The notes beneath the pieces were generated by a model. The model did no database searches and was not told the origin of the DNA. It saw only the letters and a program-made list of their open reading frames with translations. Positions 7,495 through 17,075 of a DNA stretch of 64,000 nucleotides are shown in pieces; the stretch's first letter is position 1; each line of letters opens with the position of its first letter. The stretch comes from Microbacterium stercoris (GTDB lineage: Bacteria > Actinomycetota > Actinomycetes > Actinomycetales > Microbacteriaceae). Where the stretch lies: assembly GCF_017592545.1 (NCBI RefSeq), contig NZ_JAGFOA010000001.1:879815-943814 (forward strand), given 5' to 3'. The translations under genes were made by a program, and so were the position numbers.

Positions 7495-10014
7495 ATGTTC
7501 GAGAGATTCACCGACCGTGCCCGTCGTGTGGTCGTCCTCGCCCAGGAAGAGGCGAAGATGCTCAACCACAACTACATCGGCACCGAGCACATCCTGCTCG
7601 GGCTGATCCACGAGGGCGAGGGCGTCGCCGCGAAGGCGCTCGAGTCACTCGGCATCTCGCTGGACGCCGTGCGCGAGCAGGTGCAGGACATCATCGGCCA
7701 GGGGCAGCAGCAGCCCACCGGCCACATCCCCTTCACCCCGCGCGCCAAGAAGGTGCTCGAGCTGTCACTGCGCGAGGCGCTGCAGCTCGGCCACAACTAC
7801 ATCGGCACCGAGCACATCCTGCTCGGCCTCATCCGCGAGGGCGAGGGCGTCGCGGCCCAGGTGCTGGTCAAGCTCGGCGCCGACCTCAACAAGGTGCGCC
7901 AGCAGGTCATCCAGCTGCTCTCGGGCTACCAGGGCAAGGAGCCCGTGGGTGTCAACGCCGGCAGCCAGAACGAGTCGGATGGCGCCAAGGGCGGCTCGCA
8001 GGTGCTCGACCAGTTCGGTCGCAACCTCACGCAGGCCGCGCGCGACAACAAGCTCGACCCGGTCATCGGGCGCGAGAAGGAGATCGAGCGGGTCATGCAG
8101 ATCCTCTCGCGTCGCACCAAGAACAACCCCGTCCTCATCGGCGAGCCCGGCGTCGGCAAGACCGCCGTCATCGAGGGCCTCGCGCAGGCGATCGTCAAGG
8201 GCGACGTGCCCGAGACGCTGAAGGACAAGCAGCTCTACTCGCTGGATCTCGGATCCCTCATCGCCGGTTCGCGATACCGCGGTGACTTCGAGGAGCGCCT
8301 GAAGAAGGTGACCAAGGAGATCCGCACGCGCGGCGACATCATCATCTTCATCGACGAGATCCACACGCTCGTCGGCGCGGGTGCCGCCGAGGGCGCGATC
8401 GACGCCGCGTCGATCCTGAAGCCGATGCTCGCCCGCGGCGAGCTGCAGACGATCGGCGCCACGACGCTCGACGAGTACCGCAAGCACTTCGAGAAGGACG
8501 CGGCCCTCGTGCGCCGCTTCCAGTCGGTGAACGTCGCGGAGCCCTCGCTGCCGCACGCCATCAACATCCTCAAGGGCCTGCGCGACCGCTACGAGGCGCA
8601 CCACAAGGTGCAGATCACGGATGGCGCCATCGTCGCCGCCGCGAACCTCTCCGACCGCTACGTCTCCGACCGCTTCCTGCCCGACAAGGCCATCGACCTG
8701 CTCGACGAGGCCGGCGCCCGCCTGCGCCTGTCGATCCTGTCGTCGCCGCCGGAGCTGCGCGAGTTCGACGAGAAGATCGCCAAGGTGCGCGAGGCCAAGG
8801 AGGCCGCGTCGGAGGAGCAGGACTTCGAGAAGGCCGCGTCGCTGCGCGACGAGGAGAAGTCGCTGCTCGCCGAGCGCCTGCGTCTCGAGAAGCAGTGGCG
8901 CTCGGGGGATGTCACCACGGCCGCCACGGTCGACGAGGGCCTGATCGCCGAGGTGCTGGCGCAGGCCACGGGCATCCCGGTGTTCAAGCTGACCGAGGAG
9001 GAGACCTCGCGTCTCGTCTTCATGGAGAAGGCGCTGCACGAGCGCGTCATCGGTCAGGAGGAGGCGATCGCCGCCCTGTCGAAGACGATCCGCCGCCAGC
9101 GCGCCGGCCTCAAGGACCCGAAGCGCCCCTCGGGCTCGTTCATCTTCGCCGGCCCCACGGGTGTCGGAAAGACCGAGCTCGCCAAGGCGCTCGCCGAGTT
9201 CCTGTTCGACGACGAGGGCGCGCTGATCTCCCTCGACATGTCGGAGTTCGGCGAGAAGCACACGGTCTCGCGCCTCTTCGGCGCCCCTCCCGGATTCGTC
9301 GGCTTCGAAGAGGGCGGCCAGCTCACCGAGAAGGTGCGCCGCAAGCCGTTCTCGGTCGTGCTCTTCGACGAGATCGAGAAGGCCCACCCGGACATCTTCA
9401 ACTCGCTGCTGCAGATCCTCGAGGAGGGTCGCCTGACCGACGGTCAGGGCCGCGTGGTCGACTTCAAGAACACCGTGATCATCATGACGACGAACCTCGG
9501 ATCGTCGGCGATCGCCGGTGGTCCGGTCGGCTTCCAGGTCGAGGGTGACACCACCACGACCTACGAGCGCATGAAGGGCAAGGTCGACGAGGAGCTCAAG
9601 CGCCACTTCAAGCCCGAGTTCCTCAACCGCGTGGACGACATCATCGTCTTCCCGCAGCTGAGCAAGCCCGAGCTGGTGCAGATCGTCGACCTGTTCACGA
9701 AGCGCCTGAACACGCGACTCCTCGACCGCGACATGACGATCGTCCTGTCGCAGGCCGCGAAGGAGCGTCTCATCGAGATCGGCTTCGATCCGGCGCTCGG
9801 CGCCCGTCCGCTGCGTCGCGCGATGCAGCACCAGATCGAGGACCAGCTCTCGGAGCGGATCCTGAACGGCACGCTCGACACCGGTCACCACATCGAGGTC
9901 GACGTCGAGGACGGCAAGTTCGTGTTCCAGAGCGCGCCGCGCGGCGAGCGCGTCGCGGTCGGGATCACCTCGGCTCCCGCGATCCCGGCCACGCCGGACA
10001 TCGCCGCGAGCTGA
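7495..10014 (+). CDS. clpC: ATP-dependent Clp protease ATP-binding subunit ClpC
   Basis: An 839-residue AAA+ unfoldase that feeds substrates to the ClpP1P2 protease. Two Clp-N repeats (about 1-150, each with [12 protein letters not shown]) are followed by AAA1 with Walker A GEPGVGKT (216-223) and an M-domain containing a UVR-like helix (about 420-470, [16 protein letters not shown]), then AAA2 with Walker A GPTGVGKT (553-560) and DEIEKAH, and a ClpB-type D2-small domain. The ATG at 7495 follows AGGAGGAG; an in-frame start 15 codons upstream lacks family residues. It is a single-gene unit closed by a strong hairpin at 10034-10067. In actinobacteria this gene is usually essential and controlled by ClgR, but I could not identify a ClgR site with confidence. 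Confidence 0.97.
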   Translation: MFERFTDRARRVVVLAQEEAKMLNHNYIGTEHILLGLIHEGEGVAAKALESLGISLDAVREQVQDIIGQGQQQPTGHIPFTPRAKKVLELSLREALQLGHNYIGTEHILLGLIREGEGVAAQVLVKLGADLNKVRQQVIQLLSGYQGKEPVGVNAGSQNESDGAKGGSQVLDQFGRNLTQAARDNKLDPVIGREKEIERVMQILSRRTKNNPVLIGEPGVGKTAVIEGLAQAIVKGDVPETLKDKQLYSLDLGSLIAGSRYRGDFEERLKKVTKEIRTRGDIIIFIDEIHTLVGAGAAEGAIDAASILKPMLARGELQTIGATTLDEYRKHFEKDAALVRRFQSVNVAEPSLPHAINILKGLRDRYEAHHKVQITDGAIVAAANLSDRYVSDRFLPDKAIDLLDEAGARLRLSILSSPPELREFDEKIAKVREAKEAASEEQDFEKAASLRDEEKSLLAERLRLEKQWRSGDVTTAATVDEGLIAEVLAQATGIPVFKLTEEETSRLVFMEKALHERVIGQEEAIAALSKTIRRQRAGLKDPKRPSGSFIFAGPTGVGKTELAKALAEFLFDDEGALISLDMSEFGEKHTVSRLFGAPPGFVGFEEGGQLTEKVRRKPFSVVLFDEIEKAHPDIFNSLLQILEEGRLTDGQGRVVDFKNTVIIMTTNLGSSAIAGGPVGFQVEGDTTTTYERMKGKVDEELKRHFKPEFLNRVDDIIVFPQLSKPELVQIVDLFTKRLNTRLLDRDMTIVLSQAAKERLIEIGFDPALGARPLRRAMQHQIEDQLSERILNGTLDTGHHIEVDVEDGKFVFQSAPRGERVAVGITSAPAIPATPDIAAS

Positions 10015-10033
10015 CCGGATCCGATCCGCGCCC

Positions 10034-10067
10034 GAAGGGGGCGTCACCGCGAGGTGGCGCCCCCTTC
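10034..10067 (+). terminator. clpC terminator hairpin
   Basis: GAAGGGGGCGTCACC (10034-10048) pairs with GGTGGCGCCCCCTTC (10053-10067) around a four-base loop, with one G-T or mismatched position near the loop. It starts 20 nt after the clpC stop and is followed by CGTCG rather than a long T-run. Confidence 0.75.
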
Positions 10068-10110
10068 GTCGTGCCCGCGGTGGCACGAGGCGAGGCGGTG
10101 GCCGGCCGGG

Positions 10111-10161
10111 TCATCCGGCCCGCCGTCATCCGGCCGGATCATCCGGCCGCCGTCATCCGGC
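10111..10161. repeat. Short tandem repeat of TCATCCGGC
   Basis: TCATCCGGC occurs at 10111, 10126, 10139 and 10153, with a degenerate fifth copy at 10167 inside the end of the lacI-type gene. Spacing is 13-15 bp. It lies between the clpC terminator and the 3' end of the minus-strand regulator, so it may be a slippage product without function. Confidence 0.6.
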
Positions 10162-10166
10162 TGCCG

Positions 10167-11162
10167 TCAGCCGGCGGTCGGCAGCTCGCCCGTCGACTCG
10201 CGCCAGACGATGCGCATCAGGCCCTGCTCCTCGGGGGGCGGGGTGGTGTGGCCGAGTGCGGCGACCAGGCGGCGCATCGCACGGCGGCCGGCCTCGCGGA
10301 AGTCCATGGCGACCGTGGTGATCGCGGGGGTCGTGTAGGCGCCGAACTCGTGGTTGTCCCATCCGGTGACCACGAGGTCATCCGGCAGTGACCAGCCGCG
10401 CTCGGCCGCGCCGCGCAGCACGCCGATCGCGAGGTCGTCGTTGCCGGCGATGACGGCGATCGTCTCGTCCTGCGCGGGAAGATCCAGGATGGCGCGGCGC
10501 CCGGTCTCGGCCCCCCACGAGCCGCCGATCAGCCCGAGCGAGCGCAGGCCGAGACGCTCCACGGCCTCGGTGTACGCGGCGGCGCGCGCTCGCGCCGAGA
10601 CGTAGTCGTCCGGGCCGGCGATGTGCACGAAGGTGCGGTGGCCGGCCGCGGCGAGGGTCTCGACGAAGGTGCCGATGAGGGTGGCGTCGGCGAGCGGACC
10701 CATGCTGTGCAGCTCGGCGTCGAAGGTCGCGGCGGGCACGATCACGCAGTCGCTTCCCACCGGAGCCGCCAGCTCGTCGGGCACGGGTGCGATCGTCAGG
10801 ATGCCCTCGTACTGTCCGCTCGCGGCGAGGTCGAGCACCCGCTCGCCGCGGTCGTCCGGCGTGCCGTCGATGTGGTGGCTCTCGGCGGCGTAGCCGGCCT
10901 GCTGTGCCACCTCGCTGGCCCCCGCGAGCAGCTGCATGTGGCTCTCGATGCCCGCGCCCATGATCACGGCGATGCGTCCCGAGCGCCGGGTGCGCATCGA
11001 GCGCGCCGCCTGGTTCGGGCGGTACCCGATCTCGGCGGCGATCCCGAGCACACGCTCCCGGGTGGCGTCCGAGACGTTGCCGCGGCCGTTCAGCACGTAC
11101 GAGACCGTGGTCTGTGAGACACCGGCGAGCCGCGCGACGTCCCTGCTGGTCGGCATGCTCAT
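10167..11162 (-). CDS. LacI-family transcriptional regulator of the adjacent ABC sugar operon
   Basis: A 331-residue repressor. The N-terminal HTH is clear (SRDVARLAGVSQTTVSYVLNG, then YRPNQAARSM for the hinge helix), followed by a periplasmic-binding-protein-like sensor domain ending in DFREAGRRAMRRLVAAL. The start at 11162 was chosen because GAGGGA sits six bases upstream; an alternative ATG is at 11156. The gene is divergent from the transporter operon, and two tandem 14-bp dyads lie between them, so it most likely represses that operon until a sugar or sugar acid is bound. The ligand is unknown. Confidence 0.93.
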   Translation of the reverse strand: MSMPTSRDVARLAGVSQTTVSYVLNGRGNVSDATRERVLGIAAEIGYRPNQAARSMRTRRSGRIAVIMGAGIESHMQLLAGASEVAQQAGYAAESHHIDGTPDDRGERVLDLAASGQYEGILTIAPVPDELAAPVGSDCVIVPAATFDAELHSMGPLADATLIGTFVETLAAAGHRTFVHIAGPDDYVSARARAAAYTEAVERLGLRSLGLIGGSWGAETGRRAILDLPAQDETIAVIAGNDDLAIGVLRGAAERGWSLPDDLVVTGWDNHEFGAYTTPAITTVAMDFREAGRRAMRRLVAALGHTTPPPEEQGLMRIVWRESTGELPTAG

Positions 11163-11176
11163 CGGATCCCTCTTCC

Positions 11177-11231
11177 TTGACAACGATCTTTCTCCCCACC
11201 ATAGTGATACGCATCACGTGTTACGTATCAC
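11177..11231 (+). promoter_or_regulatory. Promoter with two tandem LacI-type operators
   Basis: TTGACA (11177-11182) and CATAGT (11200-11205) are spaced by 17 bp and form a good sigma-70-type promoter. Two adjacent dyads, GTGATACGCATCAC (11204-11217) and GTGTTACGTATCAC (11218-11231), overlap the -10 box and the expected start site. This is the classical layout for steric repression by a LacI-family dimer or tetramer. Confidence 0.75.
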
Positions 11232-11278
11232 CTCGTCGATGACGACGGGGTCCCTCAAACCTCGACGAGGAGGTGCAC

Positions 11279-12214
11279 ATGTCCATAGCCGAGCTCCGGC
11301 AGCTCGCCCACAACCGCGGCAGGGGGCGCGCAGCGCGCGCGACACCCGACAACAAGGCCGCCCTCGCGTTCCTCGGGCCCTGGGTCATCGGTGCCGTGCT
11401 GCTGACGCTGGGCCCGATCCTGGCGTCGCTGTATCTGGCGTTCACCGACTACAACCTGCTCGAGAGCGCGAACTGGATCGGCACGGCCAACTTCGAGCGG
11501 ATGCTCACCGACGCCCGCCTGCACAAGTCGCTGCTGGTGACCTTCGTGTACGTGATCGTCGGCGTGCCGGGCCAGCTGGCCGTGGCCCTGCTGCTCGCGC
11601 TGCTGCTCGACCGCGGACTGCGGGGCCGCGCCTTCTACCGCTCGGCGTTCTACCTGCCGAGCCTGCTGGGCTCCTCCGTCGCCATCGCGGTGCTGTGGCG
11701 TCTGGTGTTCGGCGGCGACGGCCTCATCAACGCGAGCCTGGCGCTCATCGGCATCCACACCGACATGAGCTGGATCGGCAACCCCGACACCTCGCTGATG
11801 ACGATCATCCTGCTGCACATCTGGACGTTCGGATCGCCCATGGTGATCTTCCTGGCGGGCCTGCGCCAGATCCCGACCGAGCTCTACGAGGCCGCAGCCA
11901 CCGACGGCGCGACCACGTGGCGCCGATTCGCCTCGATCACCCTGCCGCTGCTGACGCCGATCATCTTCTTCAACCTGGTGCTCGCGATCATCAACTCGTT
12001 CTCGTCGTTCACGCAGGCCTTCATCGTCTCCGGCGGCACCGGCGCCCCGTCCGACTCGCTGCTCTTCTACACGCTGTACCTCTACCAGGAGGGATTCGGA
12101 TCCTTCCGGATGGGGTACGCGTCGGCCCTCGCGTGGCTGCTGGTGCTCATCATCGGCGTGATCACGGCGATCAACTTCTGGCTCTCGAAGTACTGGGTTC
12201 ACTATGACGACTGA
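11279..12214 (+). CDS. ABC transporter permease, carbohydrate type (MalF-like)
   Basis: A 311-residue permease of the CUT1 sugar importer class with six predicted membrane helices. The EAA loop that docks to the ATPase is visible as ELYEAAATDGATTWRRFASITLPLL around residues 200-225. The ATG at 11279 has GAGGAGG six bases upstream; a GTG two codons earlier is less well placed. It overlaps the next permease by 11 bp. No ATPase gene is present, so the importer must share a multitask MsiK-like ATPase encoded elsewhere, as is common in actinobacteria. Confidence 0.93.
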   Translation: MSIAELRQLAHNRGRGRAARATPDNKAALAFLGPWVIGAVLLTLGPILASLYLAFTDYNLLESANWIGTANFERMLTDARLHKSLLVTFVYVIVGVPGQLAVALLLALLLDRGLRGRAFYRSAFYLPSLLGSSVAIAVLWRLVFGGDGLINASLALIGIHTDMSWIGNPDTSLMTIILLHIWTFGSPMVIFLAGLRQIPTELYEAAATDGATTWRRFASITLPLLTPIIFFNLVLAIINSFSSFTQAFIVSGGTGAPSDSLLFYTLYLYQEGFGSFRMGYASALAWLLVLIIGVITAINFWLSKYWVHYDD

Positions 12215-13112
12215 GATCGACCGCCCCACGACCCGCACCGTCGTCACCGCCGGTGTCCCGCCGCGCCGCCTGCGCGCGCGCAGCGATCGCCCCGTGCGCG
12301 CCGTGCTCAAGCACGTGCTGCTCGCGCTCGGCGTGCTCACCACCCTCTATCCGGTGCTCTGGATGATCGTCAGCTCCCTGCGTCCCGACGGTCAGATCTT
12401 CGGCAACCCGTCGATCATCCCGACCGACTTCCACGTCGAGAACTACGCGTACGGATGGACGGCGCTCGGCAAGCCGTTCAGCCTGTACCTCTGGAACTCC
12501 GCGATCGTGGTGGCCGGATCCATCATCGGCAATCTCGTGAGCTGCTCGATGGCGGCCTACGCGTTCGCCCGCCTGCGATTCCGGTTCCAGGGGCCGGCCT
12601 TCGCGTACATGCTCGTGACGATCATGATCCCGGTGCACGTGCTGATCGTGCCGCAGTACGTGCTGTGGGCTCAGCTCGGTCTCGTCGGCACCTTCCTGCC
12701 GCTGATCCTGCCGAAGCTCCTCGCGACCGACGCGTTCTTCATCTTCCTGATGGTGCAGTTCATCCGCGGGCTGCCGAAGGAGCTGGATGAGGCGGCCCGG
12801 ATCGACGGTGCAGGTCACGGTCGCATCTTCTTCCAGATCATCCTGCCGCTGATGAAGCCGGCGCTCGCGACCACGGCGATCTTCACGTTCATCTGGACGT
12901 GGAACGACTTCTTCACGCAGCTGATCTATCTGACGGATCCGAAGCTCTACACCGTGCCGATCGCGCTGAGGTCGTTCATCGACGCGCAGTCCCAGTCGTC
13001 GTTCGGCGGCATGTTCGCGATGAGCGTCGTGGCCGTCATCCCCCTGATCCTCGCGTTCGCCTTCGGCCAGAAGCACCTGGTGCAGGGCATCGCCACCACC
13101 GGCCTGAAGTAA
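12204..13112 (+). CDS. ABC transporter permease, carbohydrate type (MalG-like)
   Basis: A 302-residue partner permease of the CUT1 family. The EAA loop reads ELDEAARIDGAGHGRIFFQIILPLM, and the protein starts with a charged cytoplasmic segment before the first helix (VLLALGVLTTLYPVLWMIVSSL). Its ATG lies inside the end of the preceding gene, indicating coupled translation. With the MalF-like protein it forms the membrane channel of a sugar importer. Confidence 0.93.
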   Translation: MTTEIDRPTTRTVVTAGVPPRRLRARSDRPVRAVLKHVLLALGVLTTLYPVLWMIVSSLRPDGQIFGNPSIIPTDFHVENYAYGWTALGKPFSLYLWNSAIVVAGSIIGNLVSCSMAAYAFARLRFRFQGPAFAYMLVTIMIPVHVLIVPQYVLWAQLGLVGTFLPLILPKLLATDAFFIFLMVQFIRGLPKELDEAARIDGAGHGRIFFQIILPLMKPALATTAIFTFIWTWNDFFTQLIYLTDPKLYTVPIALRSFIDAQSQSSFGGMFAMSVVAVIPLILAFAFGQKHLVQGIATTGLK

Positions 13113-13165
13113 CCCCCCACCCCTAACCACCCCTCTGACACAGCAGGACCAGCGAAGGAGCTGTT

Positions 13166-14491
13166 ATGAACACCAGCATTCGTCGGATCGCCCTCGGCGT
13201 CGCCGCCGCGGCATCCGTCCTGAGCCTCGCCGCGTGCGGCGTCGCGAAGGCGCCCGCCACGGGCGGCGGCGAGCCCGCGGCTCTCAGCGACGAGCCCGTC
13301 ACCCTCCGCGTGATGTGGTGGGGCGGCGACGCCCGCCACGAGCGCACCCAGAAGGTGTTCGACCTCTTCGAGGAGAAGCACCCGAACATCACGATCGAGC
13401 CGGAGTTCTCCGACTGGAACGGCTACTGGGAGAAGCTCGCCACGGCCACCGCCGGCGGCAACGCCGCCGACGTGATGCAGATGGATCAGGTGTACCTCGC
13501 CTCGTACGCCGACCGCGGCAGCCTCGTCGACCTCGGCCAGTACGCAGACCAGCTGAAGACGGATGGCCTCGAGGAGTCCGTGCTCGACATGGGCAAGTGG
13601 GACGACAAGCTCTACGCGATGCCCATCTCGACCACCTCGACCGCGGCCATCGTCAACCTCGACGTCATCGACCAGGTGGGCGTGCCCCTGCCCGACACGA
13701 GCACGTGGACCTGGGATGAGTTCGGCGAGTGGGCGGCGGCTGTGAGCGCGGCATCCGGTGGCTCGGTGTACGGCACCGGTCAGCTCGGCAACGAGTACCA
13801 GCTGCAGCTTTTCGCTCGACAGCACGGTGATGCCCTCTTCACCGACGGGAAGATCAGCATCAAGCCCGAGACGCTCGCCGCGTACTTCCAGCTCGGACTC
13901 GACTGGATCAAGAGCGGCGCAGCGCCCTCGGCCTCCTACATGGCCGAGCAGGCATCGCTGCCGATCGACCAGTCCGACTTCTCGGTGGGCAAGGCCACCA
14001 CGGTGTTCACCTCGTCGACCCTCGTGACCGCCTACGCGGCGGCGAGCGGCGCGAACCTCGAGCTGGTGCCCATCCCGACGCTCGACGGCGACAAGGAGAA
14101 GTACGACTACTTCAAGCCGGGCATGTACTGGTCGGCCTCGTCGAAGTCGGAGCACCCGGCCGAGGCCGCGCTGCTCATCGACTTCCTCGTGAACGACCCC
14201 GAGGCCGGTGCGATCATCGGCACCGAGCGCGGAATCCCCGCCAACTCCGACGTGATCGACGCGCTGGGCGACAGCCTCACCGCGGAGGAGCAGAAGACCG
14301 TCGCGTTTGCCGAGTCGCGCCGGCCCAAGCTGGGTGACGCCCCCGCGATCGTGCCGAACGGCGCCAGCGACGTGCAGACGATCCTGCTTCGCTATCAGCA
14401 GGAGGTCAACTTCGAACGCCAGACGCCGATCGCCGCCGCCGAGGCGATGATCGCCGAGATCACGGCCTCGATCACGGCGGCCGCCGGATGA
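13166..14491 (+). CDS. Extracellular solute-binding lipoprotein, carbohydrate ABC importer
   Basis: A 441-residue type 1 solute-binding protein. A lipoprotein signal peptide ends in LSLAAC, so Cys24 should be lipidated and anchored outside the cytoplasmic membrane. LRVMWWGGDARHERTQKVFDLF and then WEKLATATAGGNAADVMQMD are typical of family 1 sugar-binding proteins. GAAGGAG precedes the ATG. It is third in the operon after the two permeases, and its stop overlaps the next gene by ATGA. The sugar is not predictable from sequence alone; the two following dehydrogenases hint at a sugar acid, polyol or inositol-like compound. Confidence 0.93.
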   Translation: MNTSIRRIALGVAAAASVLSLAACGVAKAPATGGGEPAALSDEPVTLRVMWWGGDARHERTQKVFDLFEEKHPNITIEPEFSDWNGYWEKLATATAGGNAADVMQMDQVYLASYADRGSLVDLGQYADQLKTDGLEESVLDMGKWDDKLYAMPISTTSTAAIVNLDVIDQVGVPLPDTSTWTWDEFGEWAAAVSAASGGSVYGTGQLGNEYQLQLFARQHGDALFTDGKISIKPETLAAYFQLGLDWIKSGAAPSASYMAEQASLPIDQSDFSVGKATTVFTSSTLVTAYAAASGANLELVPIPTLDGDKEKYDYFKPGMYWSASSKSEHPAEAALLIDFLVNDPEAGAIIGTERGIPANSDVIDALGDSLTAEEQKTVAFAESRRPKLGDAPAIVPNGASDVQTILLRYQQEVNFERQTPIAAAEAMIAEITASITAAAG

Positions 14492-15666
14492 GCCGCGTGC
14501 TGAGGGTCGGGATCATCGGCACCGGCAGCATCGCCGCGGCCCACGCGGAGGCGTACGAACGCTTCCCCGACGAGTGCCGGATCGTGGCGCTCTACGACGT
14601 CGTGGAGGAGAAGGCGCAGCGTCGTCGCGACGAGCTCGGGCTCGACGACGCGACCGCCTGGGCCGACCTCGACGCCATGCTCGCCGAGGCCGATCTCGAC
14701 CTCGTGAGCATCGCCTCGCCGCCGTCGTCGCACGCCGAGCTCGCGATCCGCGCGCTGCAGGCCGGGGTCAACGTCATCGTCGAGAAGCCGATGGCGCCCT
14801 CCCTGGAGGACTGCGACCGCATGATCGCGGCCGCCGAGCAGAGCGGCCGGATCCTGTCGGTCGTCGCGCAGAACCGCTTCCGCGACGACATGGCCACCCT
14901 CAAGGAGGTGCTCGACTCGGGGCTCGCCGGCCCGGTGTCGCACGTGCAGGTCAGCTCCGCCTGGTGGCGCGGGCTGCCGTACTACGACCTGTGGTGGCGC
15001 GGCACGTGGGAATCGGAGGGCGGCGGCTGCACGCTCAACCACGCGATCCACCACCTCGACCTCACGCTGTGGATGCTCGGATCGCCCAAGTTCGTCACGG
15101 CCGTGCTCACGAACGCCGCGCACGAGAACGCCGAGGTCGAGGACCTCTCGGTGGCGATCCTGCAGTACGACCGGGCGCTGGCGGAGATCACCAGCTCGGT
15201 CGTGCACCACGGCGAGGAGCAGGCGATCGTGGTGCACGGGCGCGACGCTCGCGTCTCGCAGCCATGGAAGGTGACGGCGTCGAAGTCGTCGGCGAACGGC
15301 TTCCCCGAGGCCGGGGGCGACCCCGAGCTGGAGGCCCGGATCGACGCGCTCGCCGCGTCGCACGTGCCGCTCGCGCACCAGGGTCACTCCGGCCAGATCG
15401 GCGATGTGCTCGCGGCGGTGCGCGACGGCCGGGCGCCGGCGATCGACGGCCACGCCGGCCGGCGAGCCGTCGAGCTCGTCACCGCGATCTACGAGTCGGG
15501 CATCGAGGGCCGCACCGTCGCCCTCCCGCTCGACCCGGCCGATCCGTATTACCGAACCGGCACGCTGGTCAGCCGGGCGCCGCGCTTCTACCAGAAGACG
15601 GCGTCTGCGGGCGAGCTGCCGGGTGAGATCATCGTGGGCGGCAGCGCAGAGCCGCGCACGGCCTGA
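14488..15666 (+). CDS. Gfo/Idh/MocA-family oxidoreductase
   Basis: A 392-residue NAD(P)-dependent dehydrogenase. The Rossmann start VGIIGTGSIAAAHAEAY is followed by the conserved EKPMAPSLEDCDRMI, whose lysine is a catalytic residue of the family, and by the C-terminal alpha/beta domain with LNHAIHHLDLTLWML, which supplies the catalytic His/Asp. The ATGA overlap with the binding-protein gene shows it belongs to the operon. It would oxidise or epimerise the imported sugar or polyol in the cytoplasm. Confidence 0.9.
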   Translation: MSRVLRVGIIGTGSIAAAHAEAYERFPDECRIVALYDVVEEKAQRRRDELGLDDATAWADLDAMLAEADLDLVSIASPPSSHAELAIRALQAGVNVIVEKPMAPSLEDCDRMIAAAEQSGRILSVVAQNRFRDDMATLKEVLDSGLAGPVSHVQVSSAWWRGLPYYDLWWRGTWESEGGGCTLNHAIHHLDLTLWMLGSPKFVTAVLTNAAHENAEVEDLSVAILQYDRALAEITSSVVHHGEEQAIVVHGRDARVSQPWKVTASKSSANGFPEAGGDPELEARIDALAASHVPLAHQGHSGQIGDVLAAVRDGRAPAIDGHAGRRAVELVTAIYESGIEGRTVALPLDPADPYYRTGTLVSRAPRFYQKTASAGELPGEIIVGGSAEPRTA

Positions 15667-15675
15667 GAGGAACGC

Positions 15676-16749
15676 ATGAGCAACGCGAGCGGCGCCCAGT
15701 ACGCGCCGGATCCGATCCCCGCCCCGGTCGTCGAGGACGGCGAGTTCGTCTTCGCCGCCATCGGCCTCGACCACGGCCACATCCACGGCATGACGGGCGG
15801 GCTGGCCTCGGCCGGCGGCACGCTGCGCTGGGTGTACGACCCGGATCCGGCGAAGGTCGCGGCCTTCGTCGAGCAGCACCCCGGGGTGCAGGTGGCACGC
15901 AGCGAGACCGAGGTGCTCGACGACCCGGAGGTGCGGCTCGTCGCCGGCGCCGCGGTCACCTCCGAGCGCTGCGCGCTGGGCCTGCGCGTGATGGAGGCCG
16001 GCAAGGACTACTTCACCGACAAGGCGCCGCTGACCACGCTCGAGCAGCTGCAGGCGGCGCGCGAGGCCACGGCGCGCACGGGGCAGAAGTACGCCGTGTA
16101 CTACTCCGAGCGCATTCACGTCGAGGCGGCCGTGCTCGCCGGTCAGCTGATCGAGCGCGGCGCCATCGGCCGCGTCATCCAGGTGCAGGGCCTTGGCCCT
16201 CACCGCCTCGGCACGGGGCGCCCCGACTGGTTCTTCGAGAAGGAGAAGTACGGCGGCATCCTGTGCGACATCGGCAGCCACAACTTCGAGCAGATGCTGC
16301 ACTTCGCCGGTGCGAAGGGGGGAGAGGTCGCCTACTCGGCGATCGGCAACTTCGCCCACCCGCAGCATCCGGGCCTCGACGACTTCGGCGAGGCGTCGAT
16401 CGTGATGGACAACGGCGCGAGCGGCTACTGCCGCGTCGACTGGTTCACCCCGGATGGACTGCGCACCTGGGGCGACGGCCGCACGTTCATCCTCGGCACC
16501 GAGGGCTACATCGAGCTGCGTAAGTACATCAACATCGGCACCGACGACGGGGCGGGCAACGTCTTCCTCGTCAACGGGGAGGGGGAGCGCCACATCCAGG
16601 CCGACGGCACGGTGGGCTACCCCTTCTTCGGGCAGCTGATCCTCGACTGCCTCGAGCGCACCGAGAACGCCATGACCCAGGAGCACGCCTTCGCGGCAGC
16701 CGAGCTGAGCGTGCGCGCCCAGCTCGGAGCCCGCGTCCTCGCCGGCTGA
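15676..16749 (+). CDS. Gfo/Idh/MocA-family oxidoreductase
   Basis: A 357-residue second dehydrogenase of the family, diverged from its neighbour. Its Rossmann segment is atypical (FAAIGLDHGHIHGMTGGL in place of GxGxxG), then YFTDKAPLTTLEQLQ holds the usual lysine, and GGILCDIGSHNFEQML the C-terminal catalytic motif. The unusual GLDHGH start is seen in a subgroup of sugar-pathway dehydrogenases. It begins 9 nt after the previous stop with a GAGAGG ribosome-binding site and is the last gene of the operon. The reaction is unknown. Confidence 0.88.
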   Translation: MSNASGAQYAPDPIPAPVVEDGEFVFAAIGLDHGHIHGMTGGLASAGGTLRWVYDPDPAKVAAFVEQHPGVQVARSETEVLDDPEVRLVAGAAVTSERCALGLRVMEAGKDYFTDKAPLTTLEQLQAAREATARTGQKYAVYYSERIHVEAAVLAGQLIERGAIGRVIQVQGLGPHRLGTGRPDWFFEKEKYGGILCDIGSHNFEQMLHFAGAKGGEVAYSAIGNFAHPQHPGLDDFGEASIVMDNGASGYCRVDWFTPDGLRTWGDGRTFILGTEGYIELRKYINIGTDDGAGNVFLVNGEGERHIQADGTVGYPFFGQLILDCLERTENAMTQEHAFAAAELSVRAQLGARVLAG

Positions 16750-16785
16750 CCCCGCCGCCCGCGCCACGCCCCCGCCCGGAACCCC

Positions 16786-16991
16786 CTCGTTCATCGAGCG
16801 AGCTACCCCCGCTCGTTCATCGAGCGAGCGAAGCGAGTCGAGATGCCCACGCCCCCCGCTCGTTCATCGCGAGCGACCCCCCTCGTTCATCGAGCGAGCG
16901 AAGCGAGTCGAGATGCCCAAGCCCCCGCTCGTTCATCGAGCGAGCGCCCCCCCTCGTTCATCGAGCGAGCGAAGCGAGTCGAGATGCCCAC
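16786..16991. repeat. Tandem array of about 70-bp units containing TCGAGCGAGCGAAGCGAGTC-type repeats
   Basis: Long copies start at 16812, 16882 and 16953 (CTCGTTCATCGAGCGAGCGA, then AGCGAGTCGAGATGCCCA) and alternate with truncated copies at 16786, about 16859 and 16928. The period is 70-71 bp. The repeat core has partial dyad symmetry and related copies occur at 19365 and 19429. It fills most of the 326-bp gap between the dehydrogenase operon and the acetyltransferase gene. Confidence 0.9.
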
Positions 16992-17063
16992 GCCCTCCCG
17001 CAGGCGTGGGCATCCCGGCTCGTTCCTCTGTGCGCGCTCGACGAACGGGCAGCTCCCCCCGAA

Positions 17064-17069
17064 TAGGCT
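17064..17069 (+). promoter_or_regulatory. Candidate -10 box (TAGGCT) for a leaderless transcript
   Basis: TAGGCT ends 6 nt before the ATG at 17076, with no ribosome-binding site beyond a weak GAAGG. Confidence 0.45.
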
Positions 17070-17075
17070 GAAGGC

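Noticed and set aside
7765..10086. 773-codon open frame on the minus strand across clpC, and similar long antisense frames (for example 2862-4424, 4396-6558, 14395-16794, 52623-55406)
   Set aside because: They are mirror frames of GC-rich codons opposite well-recognised genes, show skewed Arg/Ala/Gly composition and no family motifs.
16786..16991. CRISPR array
   Set aside because: The regularly spaced copies are a 70-bp tandem duplication; the sequences between them are not unique spacers and no cas genes are nearby.
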